From DASRDZ01 sp035569495 (GTDB taxonomy: Bacteria > Chloroflexota > Dormibacteria > Aeolococcales > Aeolococcaceae), in NCBI GenBank assembly GCA_035569495.1, contig DATMMX010000028.1, forward strand, positions 61,402 through 125,401: a stretch of 64,000 nucleotides of DNA, read 5' to 3'. Both the position numbers and the translations under genes were made by a program. This document shows positions 15,726 through 25,547 of this stretch, piece after piece. The first letter of the stretch is position 1; each line of letters begins with the position of its first letter. The notes under the pieces were generated by a model. The model did not search any database. It worked only from the letters and a program-made list of their open reading frames with translations, and was not told the origin of the DNA.

Positions 15726-17129
15726 CTAGCTCTGGCGCACCACGAACAGGTTGGTGCCCGACGACGCCGAGCCGGCCGTGTAGATCACGTTGGCCTTGCC
15801 GTTGTGGTCCACGGCGAGCTGGAAGAAGTCGAGCAGGCTGCGGTCGCCGCACAGCGCGCTGCCGCTGCCGCCGGTCTGGATGCAGCCGCTGTGGATGCCG
15901 CTCACCGCAACCGACGGCGTGAACGCGGGCGACGCAGTGTTGGCTGCGGTGACCTGCGTGAAGTCGACGTCCCACGACGCTGATGCCGGCACCAGGTTGG
16001 GGTCGCCGGTGGCGGATGTGCCATACCAGGCCACGTCGATCACGCCCGGCGAGACCACGTCGAGCGTCGGGAACGTCGTCGTGCCGCTGGATGTCGACAG
16101 CGTCTTCGGCGCGCTCCAGGTGACGCCCTTGTCGGTGCTGTACGCGTACTTGGTGGCGACGCCGCCGGAGGCGACGCGGTTGCCATTGGCGTCGGTGGTG
16201 AAGCCGCTGCCCTCGCTCCAGGCGACGTACACGGTGCCGTTGTTGTCAACCTTGACCGGAGCGAAGTTGTACTCGACGTCGAAGGCGCTGCCCGTGCTGC
16301 CGGTGCCGGGGATCGACATGTTGGTCCAGGTCAGGCCGCCGTTGTCGGAGCGCGACACACCGACGCCGCCACCGGACGCGCCGCCGTTCTGCCGGCTGTA
16401 GGTGACGTACACCGCCCCGCCGTTCTGATCCACCGCGATGCCGCCCGGCGGGCACACGCACTGCCGCAGCGGAGCGTTCACACCCGAGACGCCGAGCGTG
16501 AAGCTGACCAGTGACTCGGGGATCACCGGCACGTCCTGGGCGAGAAGCACGCCCGCCTGCGGCGCCACCAGCGGCGCGCTCTTGGCGACGTGCACCGCGT
16601 CGACGCCGTCGTAGACCATGTAGATCGCGTTGTCCTTCTTGGAATACGCGAGCCACGGACGGTCATCGCCCGGTTGGGTGTGCCCGTACTCGTTGGCGAG
16701 GAACGAGGCGCCGTGGTCGGTCGACACCGCCATCGCGCTGTTGCCCAGCCACAGGTCGGCCTGGAAGATGTTGTCGGCGCTGTCGACGGCCAGGTCGGTG
16801 TCGCCGCCGCTGACCGGGTCGCCGGTGGGATTCACCGGGCCGGACCAGGTGGCGCCGCCGCTGGTCGACGTCCACACCGGGCTGCCGCCGCCGTTGATGT
16901 TGCCGATCGACTGCGGTGCGGTGGCGATCAGCCGTCCGCTGCTGTCGACGGCCAGGCTGGGCTCGCCGAGGCCGCCGGACCCCGGGACCTGCACCGGCGC
17001 GAGGAACCCGGTGCCGGCCGTGCCGCCACCGCCCGCGGCGAGGACTGTGCTGCCCAGCGCGGCGCCGGCGGTGATCAGCACCGACGCGGCCACGCCCGCC
17101 TTGCGACGCGTATCGAGGACATGCTTCAT
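15726..17129 (-). CDS. Secreted sialidase-like (Asp-box) protein
   Basis: 467 residues from the ATG at 17129 with GGGAGA upstream. A signal peptide (about 1-35) ends at a Gly-rich linker. The body carries at least four Asp-box-like motifs: STSGGATW, STDHGASF, SDNGGLTW and STDKGVTW, spaced as in BNR/sialidase beta-propellers. The Arg triad of true sialidases is not evident, so it is more likely a propeller with unknown ligand than an active sialidase. It acts outside the cell. Confidence 0.75.
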   Translation of the reverse strand: MKHVLDTRRKAGVAASVLITAGAALGSTVLAAGGGGTAGTGFLAPVQVPGSGGLGEPSLAVDSSGRLIATAPQSIGNINGGGSPVWTSTSGGATWSGPVNPTGDPVSGGDTDLAVDSADNIFQADLWLGNSAMAVSTDHGASFLANEYGHTQPGDDRPWLAYSKKDNAIYMVYDGVDAVHVAKSAPLVAPQAGVLLAQDVPVIPESLVSFTLGVSGVNAPLRQCVCPPGGIAVDQNGGAVYVTYSRQNGGASGGGVGVSRSDNGGLTWTNMSIPGTGSTGSAFDVEYNFAPVKVDNNGTVYVAWSEGSGFTTDANGNRVASGGVATKYAYSTDKGVTWSAPKTLSTSSGTTTFPTLDVVSPGVIDVAWYGTSATGDPNLVPASASWDVDFTQVTAANTASPAFTPSVAVSGIHSGCIQTGGSGSALCGDRSLLDFFQLAVDHNGKANVIYTAGSASSGTNLFVVRQS

Positions 17130-17314
17130 TGCGTTGCCGATCTCCCGTTCGAGGACGTGCGGTTGGCTGATGTCCCGCAGAACGCCTTCCTTGGCGCGCA
17201 CCCATTCTCGACGCTGCGTGTCGCTCCGTGCAAATCGCACGCTCGATGTCAACATCGCCACGCTGCCGCGTCATGAGGGATAACGGCGGATCACCAACGA
17301 CATCCCCTCCCCTC

Positions 17315-17345
17315 TGCCGCGGGGGACCACCCGTCCCCCGCGGCA
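17315..17345. other. Perfect 13-bp hairpin
   Basis: TGCCGCGGGGGAC (17315-17327) and its exact complement (17333-17345) flank a CACCC loop. It lies in a 304-base gap between two divergently oriented genes, so it does not terminate either. The rest of the gap shows nothing I can support. It may end an unrecognised transcript, or be a protein-binding or attenuator structure for the 40-residue gene at 17434. Confidence 0.5.
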
Positions 17346-17433
17346 TCCTTCCGGGGCCCGGCCCGCGCCAACCAGGGCCTCAACCTGCTACATAGTTGGG
17401 CGACGCAGGAACCCACCACCGCGGAGAGTGACG

Positions 17434-17556
17434 ATGTCGCTGCTGGCAGACACGCCCGCCCCCAACCTTCTCTACGTCCTGGGCATTCCCGCCGGGCTGC
17501 TGCTCGTGGGGGTGATCCTCTCCTACGGGCTCTGGCGCGCGGTCAGCAAGGGCTAG
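17434..17556 (+). CDS. 40-residue single-TM protein
   Basis: The ATG at 17434 is preceded by GGAGAG. After a ten-residue N-terminus comes one long hydrophobic helix (LLYVLGIPAGLLLVGVILSYGLW) and a basic C-terminus RAVSKG. The amino-acid composition and ribosome site support a real mini-protein. Function is unknown. Confidence 0.5.
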   Translation: MSLLADTPAPNLLYVLGIPAGLLLVGVILSYGLWRAVSKG

Positions 17557-17566
17557 CCAGCAGCCA

Positions 17567-17791
17567 CTAGGCCTCGGCGGCCTCCCACCACTGGCACCAC
17601 CAGTCGTCGCCGACCAGGATCTCCAGCTTGGGGTGGTCGCAGTAGGCGATCTTCTTGTACTCGCCGACGTAGTACCTGCAGTTGTCGCAGCGCTGCTCGG
17701 CGTTGGGTGAGCCGCGCAGCCGGGCCTCGCGGATCAGCGCCTGGAGCTCCTGGTTCTCCTGCTCCATCTGCTCGTCGCGGCTGACGCTCAC
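17567..17791 (-). CDS. 74-residue CxxC/WWCxWW mini-protein, copy 2
   Basis: It starts at the GTG at 17791, which overlaps the upstream copy's stop (GTGA). A glutamate-rich helix (1-28) precedes CDNCRYY (35-41), YCDH (50-53), KLEILVGDDWWCQWWE. Four cysteines and a histidine (C35, C38, C51, H53, C64) could hold zinc or an iron-sulfur centre. It is a paralogue of the gene just upstream with the same length and cysteine spacing. Confidence 0.65.
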   Translation of the reverse strand: MSVSRDEQMEQENQELQALIREARLRGSPNAEQRCDNCRYYVGEYKKIAYCDHPKLEILVGDDWWCQWWEAAEA

Positions 17792-18012
17792 TGCTCGTCC
17801 TCCACCGGCTCCCACCACTGGCACCACCAGCGCTCACCGACGAGGATGCGCAGCTTCATGTGGTTGCAGTAGGCGATGTCGCCGATGCCGGCGTAGAACC
17901 TGCAGGTGCCGCACTTCTCGTCGTCGTACGGCTCGCCCTGGAGGATGCTGTCCTCGATCTTGTAGACGAGGAGACGGTGCTTGGCGTCAACGGGCGTGGG
18001 GTAGTCGGCCAT
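17788..18012 (-). CDS. 74-residue CxxC/WWCxWW mini-protein, copy 1
   Basis: It starts at the ATG at 18012. It has the same plan as the downstream copy: KCGTCRFY (33-40), YCNHMKLRILVGERWWCQWWE. Sequence outside the metal-site region differs, so the duplication is old, but the YCxHxKLxILVGxxWWCQWWE block is nearly identical. I do not know a named family. A metal-binding partner or redox role is an inference. Confidence 0.65.
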   Translation of the reverse strand: MADYPTPVDAKHRLLVYKIEDSILQGEPYDDEKCGTCRFYAGIGDIAYCNHMKLRILVGERWWCQWWEPVEDEQ

Positions 18013-18079
18013 GTCCGCCGTAGGGTAGCGGGTGACGGCGGGGGCCCCGCAAGGCGAGGCGCGGGCGCCAGCGGGGATG

Positions 18080-19258
18080 ATGTCCCGCATGTACGACGTG
18101 GTCGTCGCGGGGGGTGGACCCGCCGGGCTCTGCGCCGCCATCGCCGCGGCGCGCGAGGGGATGCGGGTGGCCGTGCTGGAGCGCGACGCCGCCTTCGGCA
18201 TCCCGACGCGCACCAGCGGCGGCACCTTCGTCGCCGACATGCGGGCGCTGGGGGTGCCGGATTCGCTGTGGAACCCGGTGAGCCACGTGGAGTTCGTGGG
18301 CCCGTCGCGGTCCTGCCGGGTGACCCTGCCAGGCGTGGTCGGCGTGCTCGACGTGCGCGGGCTCTACCAGTGGCTGGCGACGCGCGCGGCCGAGGAGGGG
18401 GCGGAGCTGCACCTGCGCTCGACGGTGTCGGCGATGACCGTGTCCGACGACGGCGTCGTGCTCACGGTGCGCTCGCACGGCGGCGAGTGGCGGGCGGCGG
18501 CACGCTGGGCGATCGACGCCACCGGCAACGCGTGCGTGCTCAGCCGCGCGGCCGGGCGACCGGGGTTCGTGCGGCGCGGCGTGGGCGCCGAGCTCGACCT
18601 GGCGGCGCCGGGCGTGCCCTCGGACACCTGCTGGCTGATCATGGGCGCGGCGGTGGCGCCGTCAGGGTACGGCTGGGTTTTCCCGTGCGCGCCGGGGCGG
18701 GTGCGGGTGGGCGTGGGCGTGCTCAAGCCGGAGGTCGACGTCGACCCGCGCGACTACCTGGAGCGGCTGATGGCGCTGCCCGCACTGGCGCCGATGCTGG
18801 AGGGGGCGCAGCCGGTGGAGATGCATGCGGGGCTGTTTCCCGCGGAGCGGCCGCGGCCCGTCCTGGTGGGGCCGCGCGTGGTGGCGGTGGGCGACGCGGC
18901 GGCGCAGGGGTCGTCGCTGGTGGGCGAGGGTATTCGCTTCGTGATGCGCGCGGGGACGGGAGTGGGGCGGGCCGTCGCGGAGGCGGTGAAGCGGGGTGAC
19001 GACACCCCGGTGGCGGCGTTCGACCAGGCGTGGCGGGGGCAGTTCGGGCGCGACTTCGGGATCGCGTACCGGGTCAGCCGGGCGCTGGGGCGGTTCGAGG
19101 ACGCCTCCTGGGACCGCGGCGTGGGGATGATCGAGGCGGTGCCGCCGTGGTTCGTGGCGGAGGCGCTGAGCACGCGGTTCCGGGCGCGGTCGCTGCTGCG
19201 GGTGGCGGTGCGGCACCCCGACGTGGTGCGGCGGCTGCTGCGGGCTTCGCGGGGCTAA
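18080..19258 (+). CDS. FAD-dependent geranylgeranyl-reductase-like oxidoreductase
   Basis: 392 residues. The start is 18080, with 18077 and 18089 also possible. The N-terminus YDVVVAGGGPAGLCAAIAAAREGMRVAVLERD is a dinucleotide-binding fold with GxGxxG. A second FAD motif VVAVGDAAAQGSSLVGEGIRFVMRAG lies near residue 275, as in the geranylgeranyl reductase/digeranylgeranylglycerophospholipid reductase family. It probably reduces isoprenoid double bonds or acts on a related hydrophobic substrate. The 3' half is strongly biased to G-ending codons. Confidence 0.85.
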   Translation: MSRMYDVVVAGGGPAGLCAAIAAAREGMRVAVLERDAAFGIPTRTSGGTFVADMRALGVPDSLWNPVSHVEFVGPSRSCRVTLPGVVGVLDVRGLYQWLATRAAEEGAELHLRSTVSAMTVSDDGVVLTVRSHGGEWRAAARWAIDATGNACVLSRAAGRPGFVRRGVGAELDLAAPGVPSDTCWLIMGAAVAPSGYGWVFPCAPGRVRVGVGVLKPEVDVDPRDYLERLMALPALAPMLEGAQPVEMHAGLFPAERPRPVLVGPRVVAVGDAAAQGSSLVGEGIRFVMRAGTGVGRAVAEAVKRGDDTPVAAFDQAWRGQFGRDFGIAYRVSRALGRFEDASWDRGVGMIEAVPPWFVAEALSTRFRARSLLRVAVRHPDVVRRLLRASRG

Positions 19259-19265
19259 GCCCCGC
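19249..19265. terminator. Hairpin between convergent genes
   Basis: GCGGGGCT (19249-19256) and AGCCCCGC (19258-19265) pair perfectly across one base and include the stop codon of the oxidoreductase. It lies just before the convergent FKBP stop at 19268. It has no T-tract, so it is a weak or stalling terminator at best. Confidence 0.4.
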
Positions 19266-19267
19266 TC

Positions 19268-19897
19268 CTAGCCGATCGAGAGCAGCTCGATGTCGAAGAC
19301 GAGCGTCGAGTTGGCGGGGATGGTCGGCGGGCTGCCCTGGGCGCCGTAGCCGAGCGACGGCGGGATGATGAACCGCCGCTTGCCACCCACCTGCATGGTC
19401 GGCACGCCCTCGTTCCAGCCCTGGATGACCTGGCCGCCGATCTGGAACTGGAACGGCGTCCGTCCCGGCAGGCGGGAGCTGTCGAACATCACCCCGGTGG
19501 ACTGCAGCCAGCCGGTGTACTGCACGGTGACCTGCTGGCCCGTCTTGGGGCTGGGGCCGCTGCCCGCCTTGATGTCGCCGTAGGCGAGGCCGTCCTGCAG
19601 GGTGGTGCTGATCACCACCGAGGTGCAGAAGGCGTCGCCGCCCGGGGCCGGCGTGGGCGTCGGCGTGGTGAAGCAGGGGTCGGCGGCCGCGGTCGCGCTC
19701 GACGAGCCGCTGCTCGCGGGGGCGGCGGTCGGCGAGGTGCAGGAGTTGACCGTGCCGGCCGGGCAGCCGGCGTCGGGTGGCGCCCCCTCGCCGTTGGCCC
19801 CGCAGGCGCTGAGCAGCACGGCGCCGCCGAGCACGAGGAGGGCCGCGGCGACGCGGCGGCGGGCGACGGGGGCACGACCTTCCATGGCGGCGTGCAT
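19268..19897 (-). CDS. FKBP-type peptidyl-prolyl isomerase lipoprotein
   Basis: 209 residues (start 19897; the ATG at 19885 is also possible). The signal ends in a lipobox (LLSAC). A Ser/Thr/Pro-rich linker precedes the FKBP domain (about 105-209): GQQVTVQYTGWLQSTGVMFDSS, FQIGGQVIQGWNEGVPTMQVGGKRRFIIPPSLGYG, then STLVFDIELLSIG. Key active-site aromatic residues (Y, F, W, Y) are present. It should catalyse proline isomerisation during folding of exported proteins outside the membrane. Confidence 0.92.
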   Translation of the reverse strand: MHAAMEGRAPVARRRVAAALLVLGGAVLLSACGANGEGAPPDAGCPAGTVNSCTSPTAAPASSGSSSATAAADPCFTTPTPTPAPGGDAFCTSVVISTTLQDGLAYGDIKAGSGPSPKTGQQVTVQYTGWLQSTGVMFDSSRLPGRTPFQFQIGGQVIQGWNEGVPTMQVGGKRRFIIPPSLGYGAQGSPPTIPANSTLVFDIELLSIG

Positions 19898-19998
19898 GGT
19901 ACCCGGTCGGCGGCGACGCGCCGTGGGGAACGTACAATTGCCGTCCGCGCCGGGTCCACCCGGGCACCGCTGCGTCATCGCGTCAGGAGCCGCCGAAC

Positions 19999-20199
19999 AT
20001 GGCCAACACCATCAAGGAATCCAAGGGAGTCACCTCCCAGAAGGACATCCTCACCTCCGTCAAGTGCCCCGTCTGCGGCAACTTCATGCGGCAGAACGAG
20101 ATCAGCGTGGAGATCGCCTTCCGGCACACCCGCAAGCCGGGCGAGCCCAAGCGGGAGCGCATCGTCAAGCACGCTCGCAACTGCGGGAAGGCGGCGTAG
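19999..20199 (+). CDS. 66-residue zinc-ribbon-like protein
   Basis: The ATG at 19999 has AGGAG ten bases upstream. A CPVCGNFM motif (23-26 for the cysteines) and a distal H...NC (KHARNCGKAA) suggest a small metal site. The remainder is basic. It was considered as a ribosomal protein L33 relative but lacks the L33 pattern. No function is assigned. Confidence 0.6.
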   Translation: MANTIKESKGVTSQKDILTSVKCPVCGNFMRQNEISVEIAFRHTRKPGEPKRERIVKHARNCGKAA

Positions 20200-20341
20200 A
20201 GCTCGTCGGGGGGCCGCAACGCGCGGGTAACGCGGTGTGCACAGGACGCCTGAAGCGGGGTGGGGGTCGGAAACTGGGTGTTAGCGTCGGGTCGCGGATG
20301 GGCGGCGGTGAGTTCCGCCCTCACGGGAGACCTGACCTGCG

Positions 20342-21565
<1,224 letters not shown>

Positions 21566-21592
21566 GGGCCGCGCCTCGATACACTGCCCACC

Positions 21593-22243
21593 ATGGGCGT
21601 GGAGATTCCCCTCTTCGAGCTGGGCGTGGTGCTGTTCCCGCACATGCCGCTGCAGCTCCACGTCTTCGAGGAGCGCTACCGGGCGATGCTGCGCCACTGC
21701 GACGAGCAGGGCACCGGCTTCGGGGTGGTGGCCATCCGCGAGGGCGTCGAGGTGGGCGGCGGCGCGGTCGCCTACGAGGTGGGCACGCTGGCCCAGATCC
21801 GCCGCCACGAGCGCCTCGACGACGGGCGCGCCAACCTCCTGGTCACCGGCGCCACGCGCTTCCGGGTGACCCGGCGCATCGACGGCCACCCCTTCCCCGC
21901 CGGCGAGGTCGAGTACCTGGAGGACACCCCAGGCGACCCGGCCGCTCTGCACCGCCTTGCCCCCGAGGTGCGCGAATCCTTCCAGCGCTACGCGGCGACG
22001 CTGCAGCAGCTCGCCTCCCAGGACCCCAGCGTCGACGAGCTTCCCGACGACCCCGAGCTGCTCGGCTACCTTGCCGCCGCCGCGCTGCAGGTGGAGATCC
22101 CCCACAAGCAGCGCATGCTCGAAGCGGGCGACGCGGCCGAGCGGCTGCGCATGTGCATGGCGCTGCTGCGCCGCGAGGAGACGCTGCTCGACCGCATGCT
22201 GGCGCGCACCGGCGCCACCATCGCCAAGGTGTCGCCGAACTAG
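21593..22243 (+). CDS. LON substrate-binding-domain protein
   Basis: 216 residues covering only the N-terminal LON (PUA-like plus helical) domain: IPLFELGVVLFPHMPLQLHVFEERYRAML, FGVVAI, and a VTGATRFRV segment. The AAA+ and protease parts of Lon are absent, as in the widespread stand-alone LON family (YbgA/SrpA-like naming varies). It may recognise unfolded substrates or act as an adaptor. It ends with a 4-bp overlap of the convergent gene at 22240. Confidence 0.88.
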   Translation: MGVEIPLFELGVVLFPHMPLQLHVFEERYRAMLRHCDEQGTGFGVVAIREGVEVGGGAVAYEVGTLAQIRRHERLDDGRANLLVTGATRFRVTRRIDGHPFPAGEVEYLEDTPGDPAALHRLAPEVRESFQRYAATLQQLASQDPSVDELPDDPELLGYLAAAALQVEIPHKQRMLEAGDAAERLRMCMALLRREETLLDRMLARTGATIAKVSPN

Positions 22244-23166
22244 CGGCTGCGCCGTCCCCAGACGCTGCGGCGCTGGAAGGGGTTGGGCATGCGTCCCATC
22301 ACCAGCGCGGTGATGTAGCCGGCCATCAGGGCGACGATCAGGGCGGCCAGCGAGGCGATCAGGTAGCCGCGCGTGTCGGAGCGCGAGTTTCCGCCAGGGG
22401 CGACCGCAACCGGGAGGTTGCTCGGCGTCGCCGTGGCGGCGGCCACCGCATCGGTGTGGACGGTGACGTCGGCGCTGGCGTTGCCCGATACGGCGTGGAT
22501 CACGGTGTCGCCCGGTTGGTCGCCGGTGACCACGGTGACCAGCACCACTCCCGTGTCGCCGCTGTCCAGCTCGGCGGGGATCACGTTGGCGCCGTGGCCG
22601 GGCGCCGAGGCGATGGTCAGCACCACGTTGGCGTGGGGCACCGAGTAGGTGTCGGCGCCGCGCTGGGCTTCGAGGGTGCCCTGGACCAGGGTGGTGCCGC
22701 CGGGACGGGCGGGCCGCGCCGAGGCCACCTGCAGGCTGATCGACTGCACCGACAGCTCCGGCGGCGCGGGCGGGGTTCCCGGCGAGGGCGGCGGCAGGGT
22801 GGGCAGGGCGTCGGCGCTGGGCTGCAGGTCGAGGGACGGCTGGGCGCCCGACGTCGAGGGCGGGGACGACGGGTGGCCGCCGGTGCTGGTCGGCGGCGGC
22901 TTGCCCGGCGTGGTGGTGTGCGGCGGGCTGGAGGTGCCGCTGGTGTGCGGCGGCGGGGTGCAGGTGAGCCCGCTCAGCGGCGAGACGCACACCTGCGCCT
23001 GCACCACCAGCGGCGCCGGTGCGTGCACCACCGTGCCCGCGGCGAGCAGGGCGGCCGCGCCCCCGAGCGAGCAGGCGAGAACCGCCGCCGCGGCGAGTCG
23101 GGGACGCCGGGAGGTGCGGCGGCGCAGGGTGGGACGCAGGGGCATGGGCTGTTGGGTGATTATCAT
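22240..23166 (-). CDS. Secreted or surface protein with C-terminal anchor
   Basis: 308 residues. A basic N-terminus and hydrophobic signal segment (about 22-46) lead to a Pro/Thr/Ser-rich linker (70-130). A beta-rich domain (about 138-235) follows, with VLVTVVTGDQPGDTVIHAVSGNASADVTV, which looks like a bacterial Ig-like (big-type) repeat. Then come a membrane helix (LIASLAALIVALMAGYITALV) and a basic tail ending in RRSR. Topology is outside-facing with one C-terminal anchor. Function is unknown. Confidence 0.6.
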   Translation of the reverse strand: MIITQQPMPLRPTLRRRTSRRPRLAAAAVLACSLGGAAALLAAGTVVHAPAPLVVQAQVCVSPLSGLTCTPPPHTSGTSSPPHTTTPGKPPPTSTGGHPSSPPSTSGAQPSLDLQPSADALPTLPPPSPGTPPAPPELSVQSISLQVASARPARPGGTTLVQGTLEAQRGADTYSVPHANVVLTIASAPGHGANVIPAELDSGDTGVVLVTVVTGDQPGDTVIHAVSGNASADVTVHTDAVAAATATPSNLPVAVAPGGNSRSDTRGYLIASLAALIVALMAGYITALVMGRMPNPFQRRSVWGRRSR

Positions 23167-23206
23167 GCCCCGGTCCAGCCAGTCCGCCCATCAGGAAGAG
23201 GTGACC

Positions 23207-23974
23207 GTGTCCGTGCTCGACCGTTTCTCGCTGCAGGGCCGCGCCGCCCTGGTCACCGGTGGCAGCCGCGGCATCGGCCGTGCCATCGCCATCGCCCTCG
23301 CCTCGGCGGGCGCCCAGGTCGCCGTGTCGTCGCGCAAGGCCGAGGCCTGCCAGGCGGTCGTCGACGAGATCGCCGCCGCAGGGGGCAGAGCCGTCGTCGC
23401 AGCCGGCCACGCCGGGCGTGCCGAGGACATCCAGCGCATCACCGAGCAGACCATGGCGGCCTTCGGACGCCTCGACATCCTGGTCAACAACGCCGCCACC
23501 AACCCCGAGTTCGGCCCCCTCGTCGACAGCACCGAGGCCGCCTTCGACAAGGTGCACGAGGTCAACGTCAAGGGGCCGTGGCTGTTCGCCCGCGCCGCGC
23601 ACCGCGCCTGGCTCGGCGAGCACGGCGGCACCATCCTCAACATCGCCTCGATCGGCGGGCTGCGCTCCGAGCCGTTCCTGGGCGCCTACGGGGCGAGCAA
23701 GGCGGCGCTGGTCAGCCTGACCAAGACGATGGCGCGGGAGATGGGCGGCCAGGGCATCCGGGTCAACGCCATCGCCCCGGGGCTGATCCGCACCGACTTC
23801 GCGCGCGTGCTGGTGGAGACGCCCGCAATCCACGACCGCGCCGTCGCCGGGACCTGCCTGGGCCGGGTCGGCGACCCCGACGAGATCGCCGGGGCGGCGC
23901 TGTTCCTGGTCTCCGACGCCGCGTCCTACGTGGACGGAACCGTGCTGGTTGTCGACGGCGGCACGCTGGCGTAG
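23207..23974 (+). CDS. Short-chain dehydrogenase/reductase
   Basis: 255 residues from the GTG at 23207 with AGGAAG eight bases upstream (the GTG at 23201 is an alternative). It has classical SDR features: TGGSRGIG (cofactor loop), NNAA, the catalytic Ser in NIASIGG, and YGASK with Tyr and Lys. The C-terminus DGTVLVVDGGT is typical of FabG-like enzymes. The neighbour 19 bp downstream is an acyl-CoA ligase, so a hydroxyacyl-CoA substrate is likely. Confidence 0.92.
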   Translation: MSVLDRFSLQGRAALVTGGSRGIGRAIAIALASAGAQVAVSSRKAEACQAVVDEIAAAGGRAVVAAGHAGRAEDIQRITEQTMAAFGRLDILVNNAATNPEFGPLVDSTEAAFDKVHEVNVKGPWLFARAAHRAWLGEHGGTILNIASIGGLRSEPFLGAYGASKAALVSLTKTMAREMGGQGIRVNAIAPGLIRTDFARVLVETPAIHDRAVAGTCLGRVGDPDEIAGAALFLVSDAASYVDGTVLVVDGGTLA

Positions 23975-23993
23975 TACAAGGAGCAGCAACGCC

Positions 23994-25547
23994 ATGCCCA
24001 ACGACCAAGGCCTCGGCCACTGGATCACCCGCCGCGCCGCGCTCTCGCCGCAGCGCACCGCGCTGGTCTTCGAGGAGCAGTCGGTCACCTACGCGGAGTT
24101 CAACCGGCACGTCAACCGCGCGGCCAACGCGCTGCGCGCCCTCGGCGTCAGCCACGGTGACCGGGTCGCGTACCTCGACCTCAACCACCCGCGCTTCTTC
24201 GTCACCATGTTCGCCGCGGCCAAGCTGGGCGCCATCTTCGTGCCGCTCAACTTCCGGCTGACCGCGCCGGAGCTGAGCTTCATCGTCAACGACGCCGGCG
24301 TGCACACGCTGGTGCACGACGACATGTTCGCCCCGGTGATCGACGCCATCCGCGGCGAGATCCCCTGCCGCAACCTGGTCTCCCCCACCGCGCGCGACGG
24401 CGTTCGCGCCTGGGAGGAGGTGCTCCACGACCAGCGCGACAGCGAGATCGACGCCCAGGTGACGCCCGACGAGGTGGCCGTGATCATGTACACCTCGGGC
24501 ACCACGGGACGTCCCAAGGGCGCGATGCTCACCCACGGCAACTTCCTGTGGAACAACATCAACGCGCTGCTCGCCTACGACACGCTGGCCGACGACCGCA
24601 CCCTGGTGGTGGCGCCGCTGTTCCACATCGGCGGCCTCAACGTCACCCCGCTGCTGGCGTTCCTGAAGGGCGCGACGGTGGTGTTGGAGCGCTCCTTCGA
24701 TCCCACGCGCGTGCTGGAGCTGATCCCGCGCCATCGCATCACCACCATGTTCGGCGTGCCCGCGATGTTCCTGTTCATGTCGCAGCATCCCGCCTTCGCC
24801 GCGGCGGACCTGAGCAGCGTGCGCAACTTCATCTGCGGAGGTGCACCGGTGCCCGAGGCGCTGATCCGCCTGTACGGCGAGCGCGGCATCAGCTTCGCCC
24901 AGGGCTACGGCCTCACCGAGACGGCGCCCTTCGCCTCCATCGTGCCCGTGGACCGCGCCCTCGACAAGATCGGCAGCGCCGGGCTGCCGCCCTTCTTCGC
25001 CGAGGTGCGCTGCGTCGACGACCGCGACGAGCCGGTCCCGCCGGGTGAGCGCGGAGAAGTGGTCGTCCGTGGCCCGAACGTGATGAAGGGCTACTGGAAC
25101 CGTCCCGACGCCACCGCCGAGGCCATCCGCAACGGCTGGTTCCACACCGGCGACGTCGGCGTCATGGACGACGAGGGCTTCCTCTACATCGTCGACCGCA
25201 AGAAGGACATGATCATCAGCGGCGGCGAGAACGTCTACCCGGCCGAGGTCGAGGACGCCATCTACAAGCACCCTGACGTCGCCGAGGTGGCGGTGATCGG
25301 CGTGCCCGATGCGCGCTGGGGCGAGACGGTGTGCGCCATCGTCGTGGCCAGGCCGGGGACGTCGCCGAGCGAGCAGGACATCAAGGACTTCACCCAGGGG
25401 CGGCTGGCCCGCTACAAGCAGCCGCACACGGTGGTGTTCGCCGACGTGCTGCCCCGCAACCCGGCGGGCAAGGTGCTCAAGTTCGAGCTGCGCGAGCGTT
25501 TCGGCGGCGCCACCGTCGCGGACGTGCAGCACGCCGAGGCGCAGTAG
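23994..25547 (+). CDS. Acyl-CoA synthetase (class I adenylate-forming)
   Basis: 517 residues with AAGGAG nine bases before the ATG at 23994. The P-loop-like YTSGTTGRPKGAML, the A5 motif GYGLTETAP, the GWFHTGDVGVMDDEGFLYIVDRKKDMI hinge region and the C-terminal catalytic Lys in NPAGKVLKFELRE are all present. It activates a carboxylic acid to acyl-AMP, then acyl-CoA. Substrate is unknown, but the length and the SDR partner fit a medium or long-chain fatty acid. Confidence 0.93.
   Translation: MPNDQGLGHWITRRAALSPQRTALVFEEQSVTYAEFNRHVNRAANALRALGVSHGDRVAYLDLNHPRFFVTMFAAAKLGAIFVPLNFRLTAPELSFIVNDAGVHTLVHDDMFAPVIDAIRGEIPCRNLVSPTARDGVRAWEEVLHDQRDSEIDAQVTPDEVAVIMYTSGTTGRPKGAMLTHGNFLWNNINALLAYDTLADDRTLVVAPLFHIGGLNVTPLLAFLKGATVVLERSFDPTRVLELIPRHRITTMFGVPAMFLFMSQHPAFAAADLSSVRNFICGGAPVPEALIRLYGERGISFAQGYGLTETAPFASIVPVDRALDKIGSAGLPPFFAEVRCVDDRDEPVPPGERGEVVVRGPNVMKGYWNRPDATAEAIRNGWFHTGDVGVMDDEGFLYIVDRKKDMIISGGENVYPAEVEDAIYKHPDVAEVAVIGVPDARWGETVCAIVVARPGTSPSEQDIKDFTQGRLARYKQPHTVVFADVLPRNPAGKVLKFELRERFGGATVADVQHAEAQ

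Noticed and set aside
15726..17129. True sialidase
   Set aside because: Asp-boxes are present, but the catalytic Arg triad and Tyr/Glu pair could not be found.
19999..20199. Ribosomal protein L33
   Set aside because: Size and CxxC fit loosely, but the basic pattern and second cysteine pair of L33 are absent.
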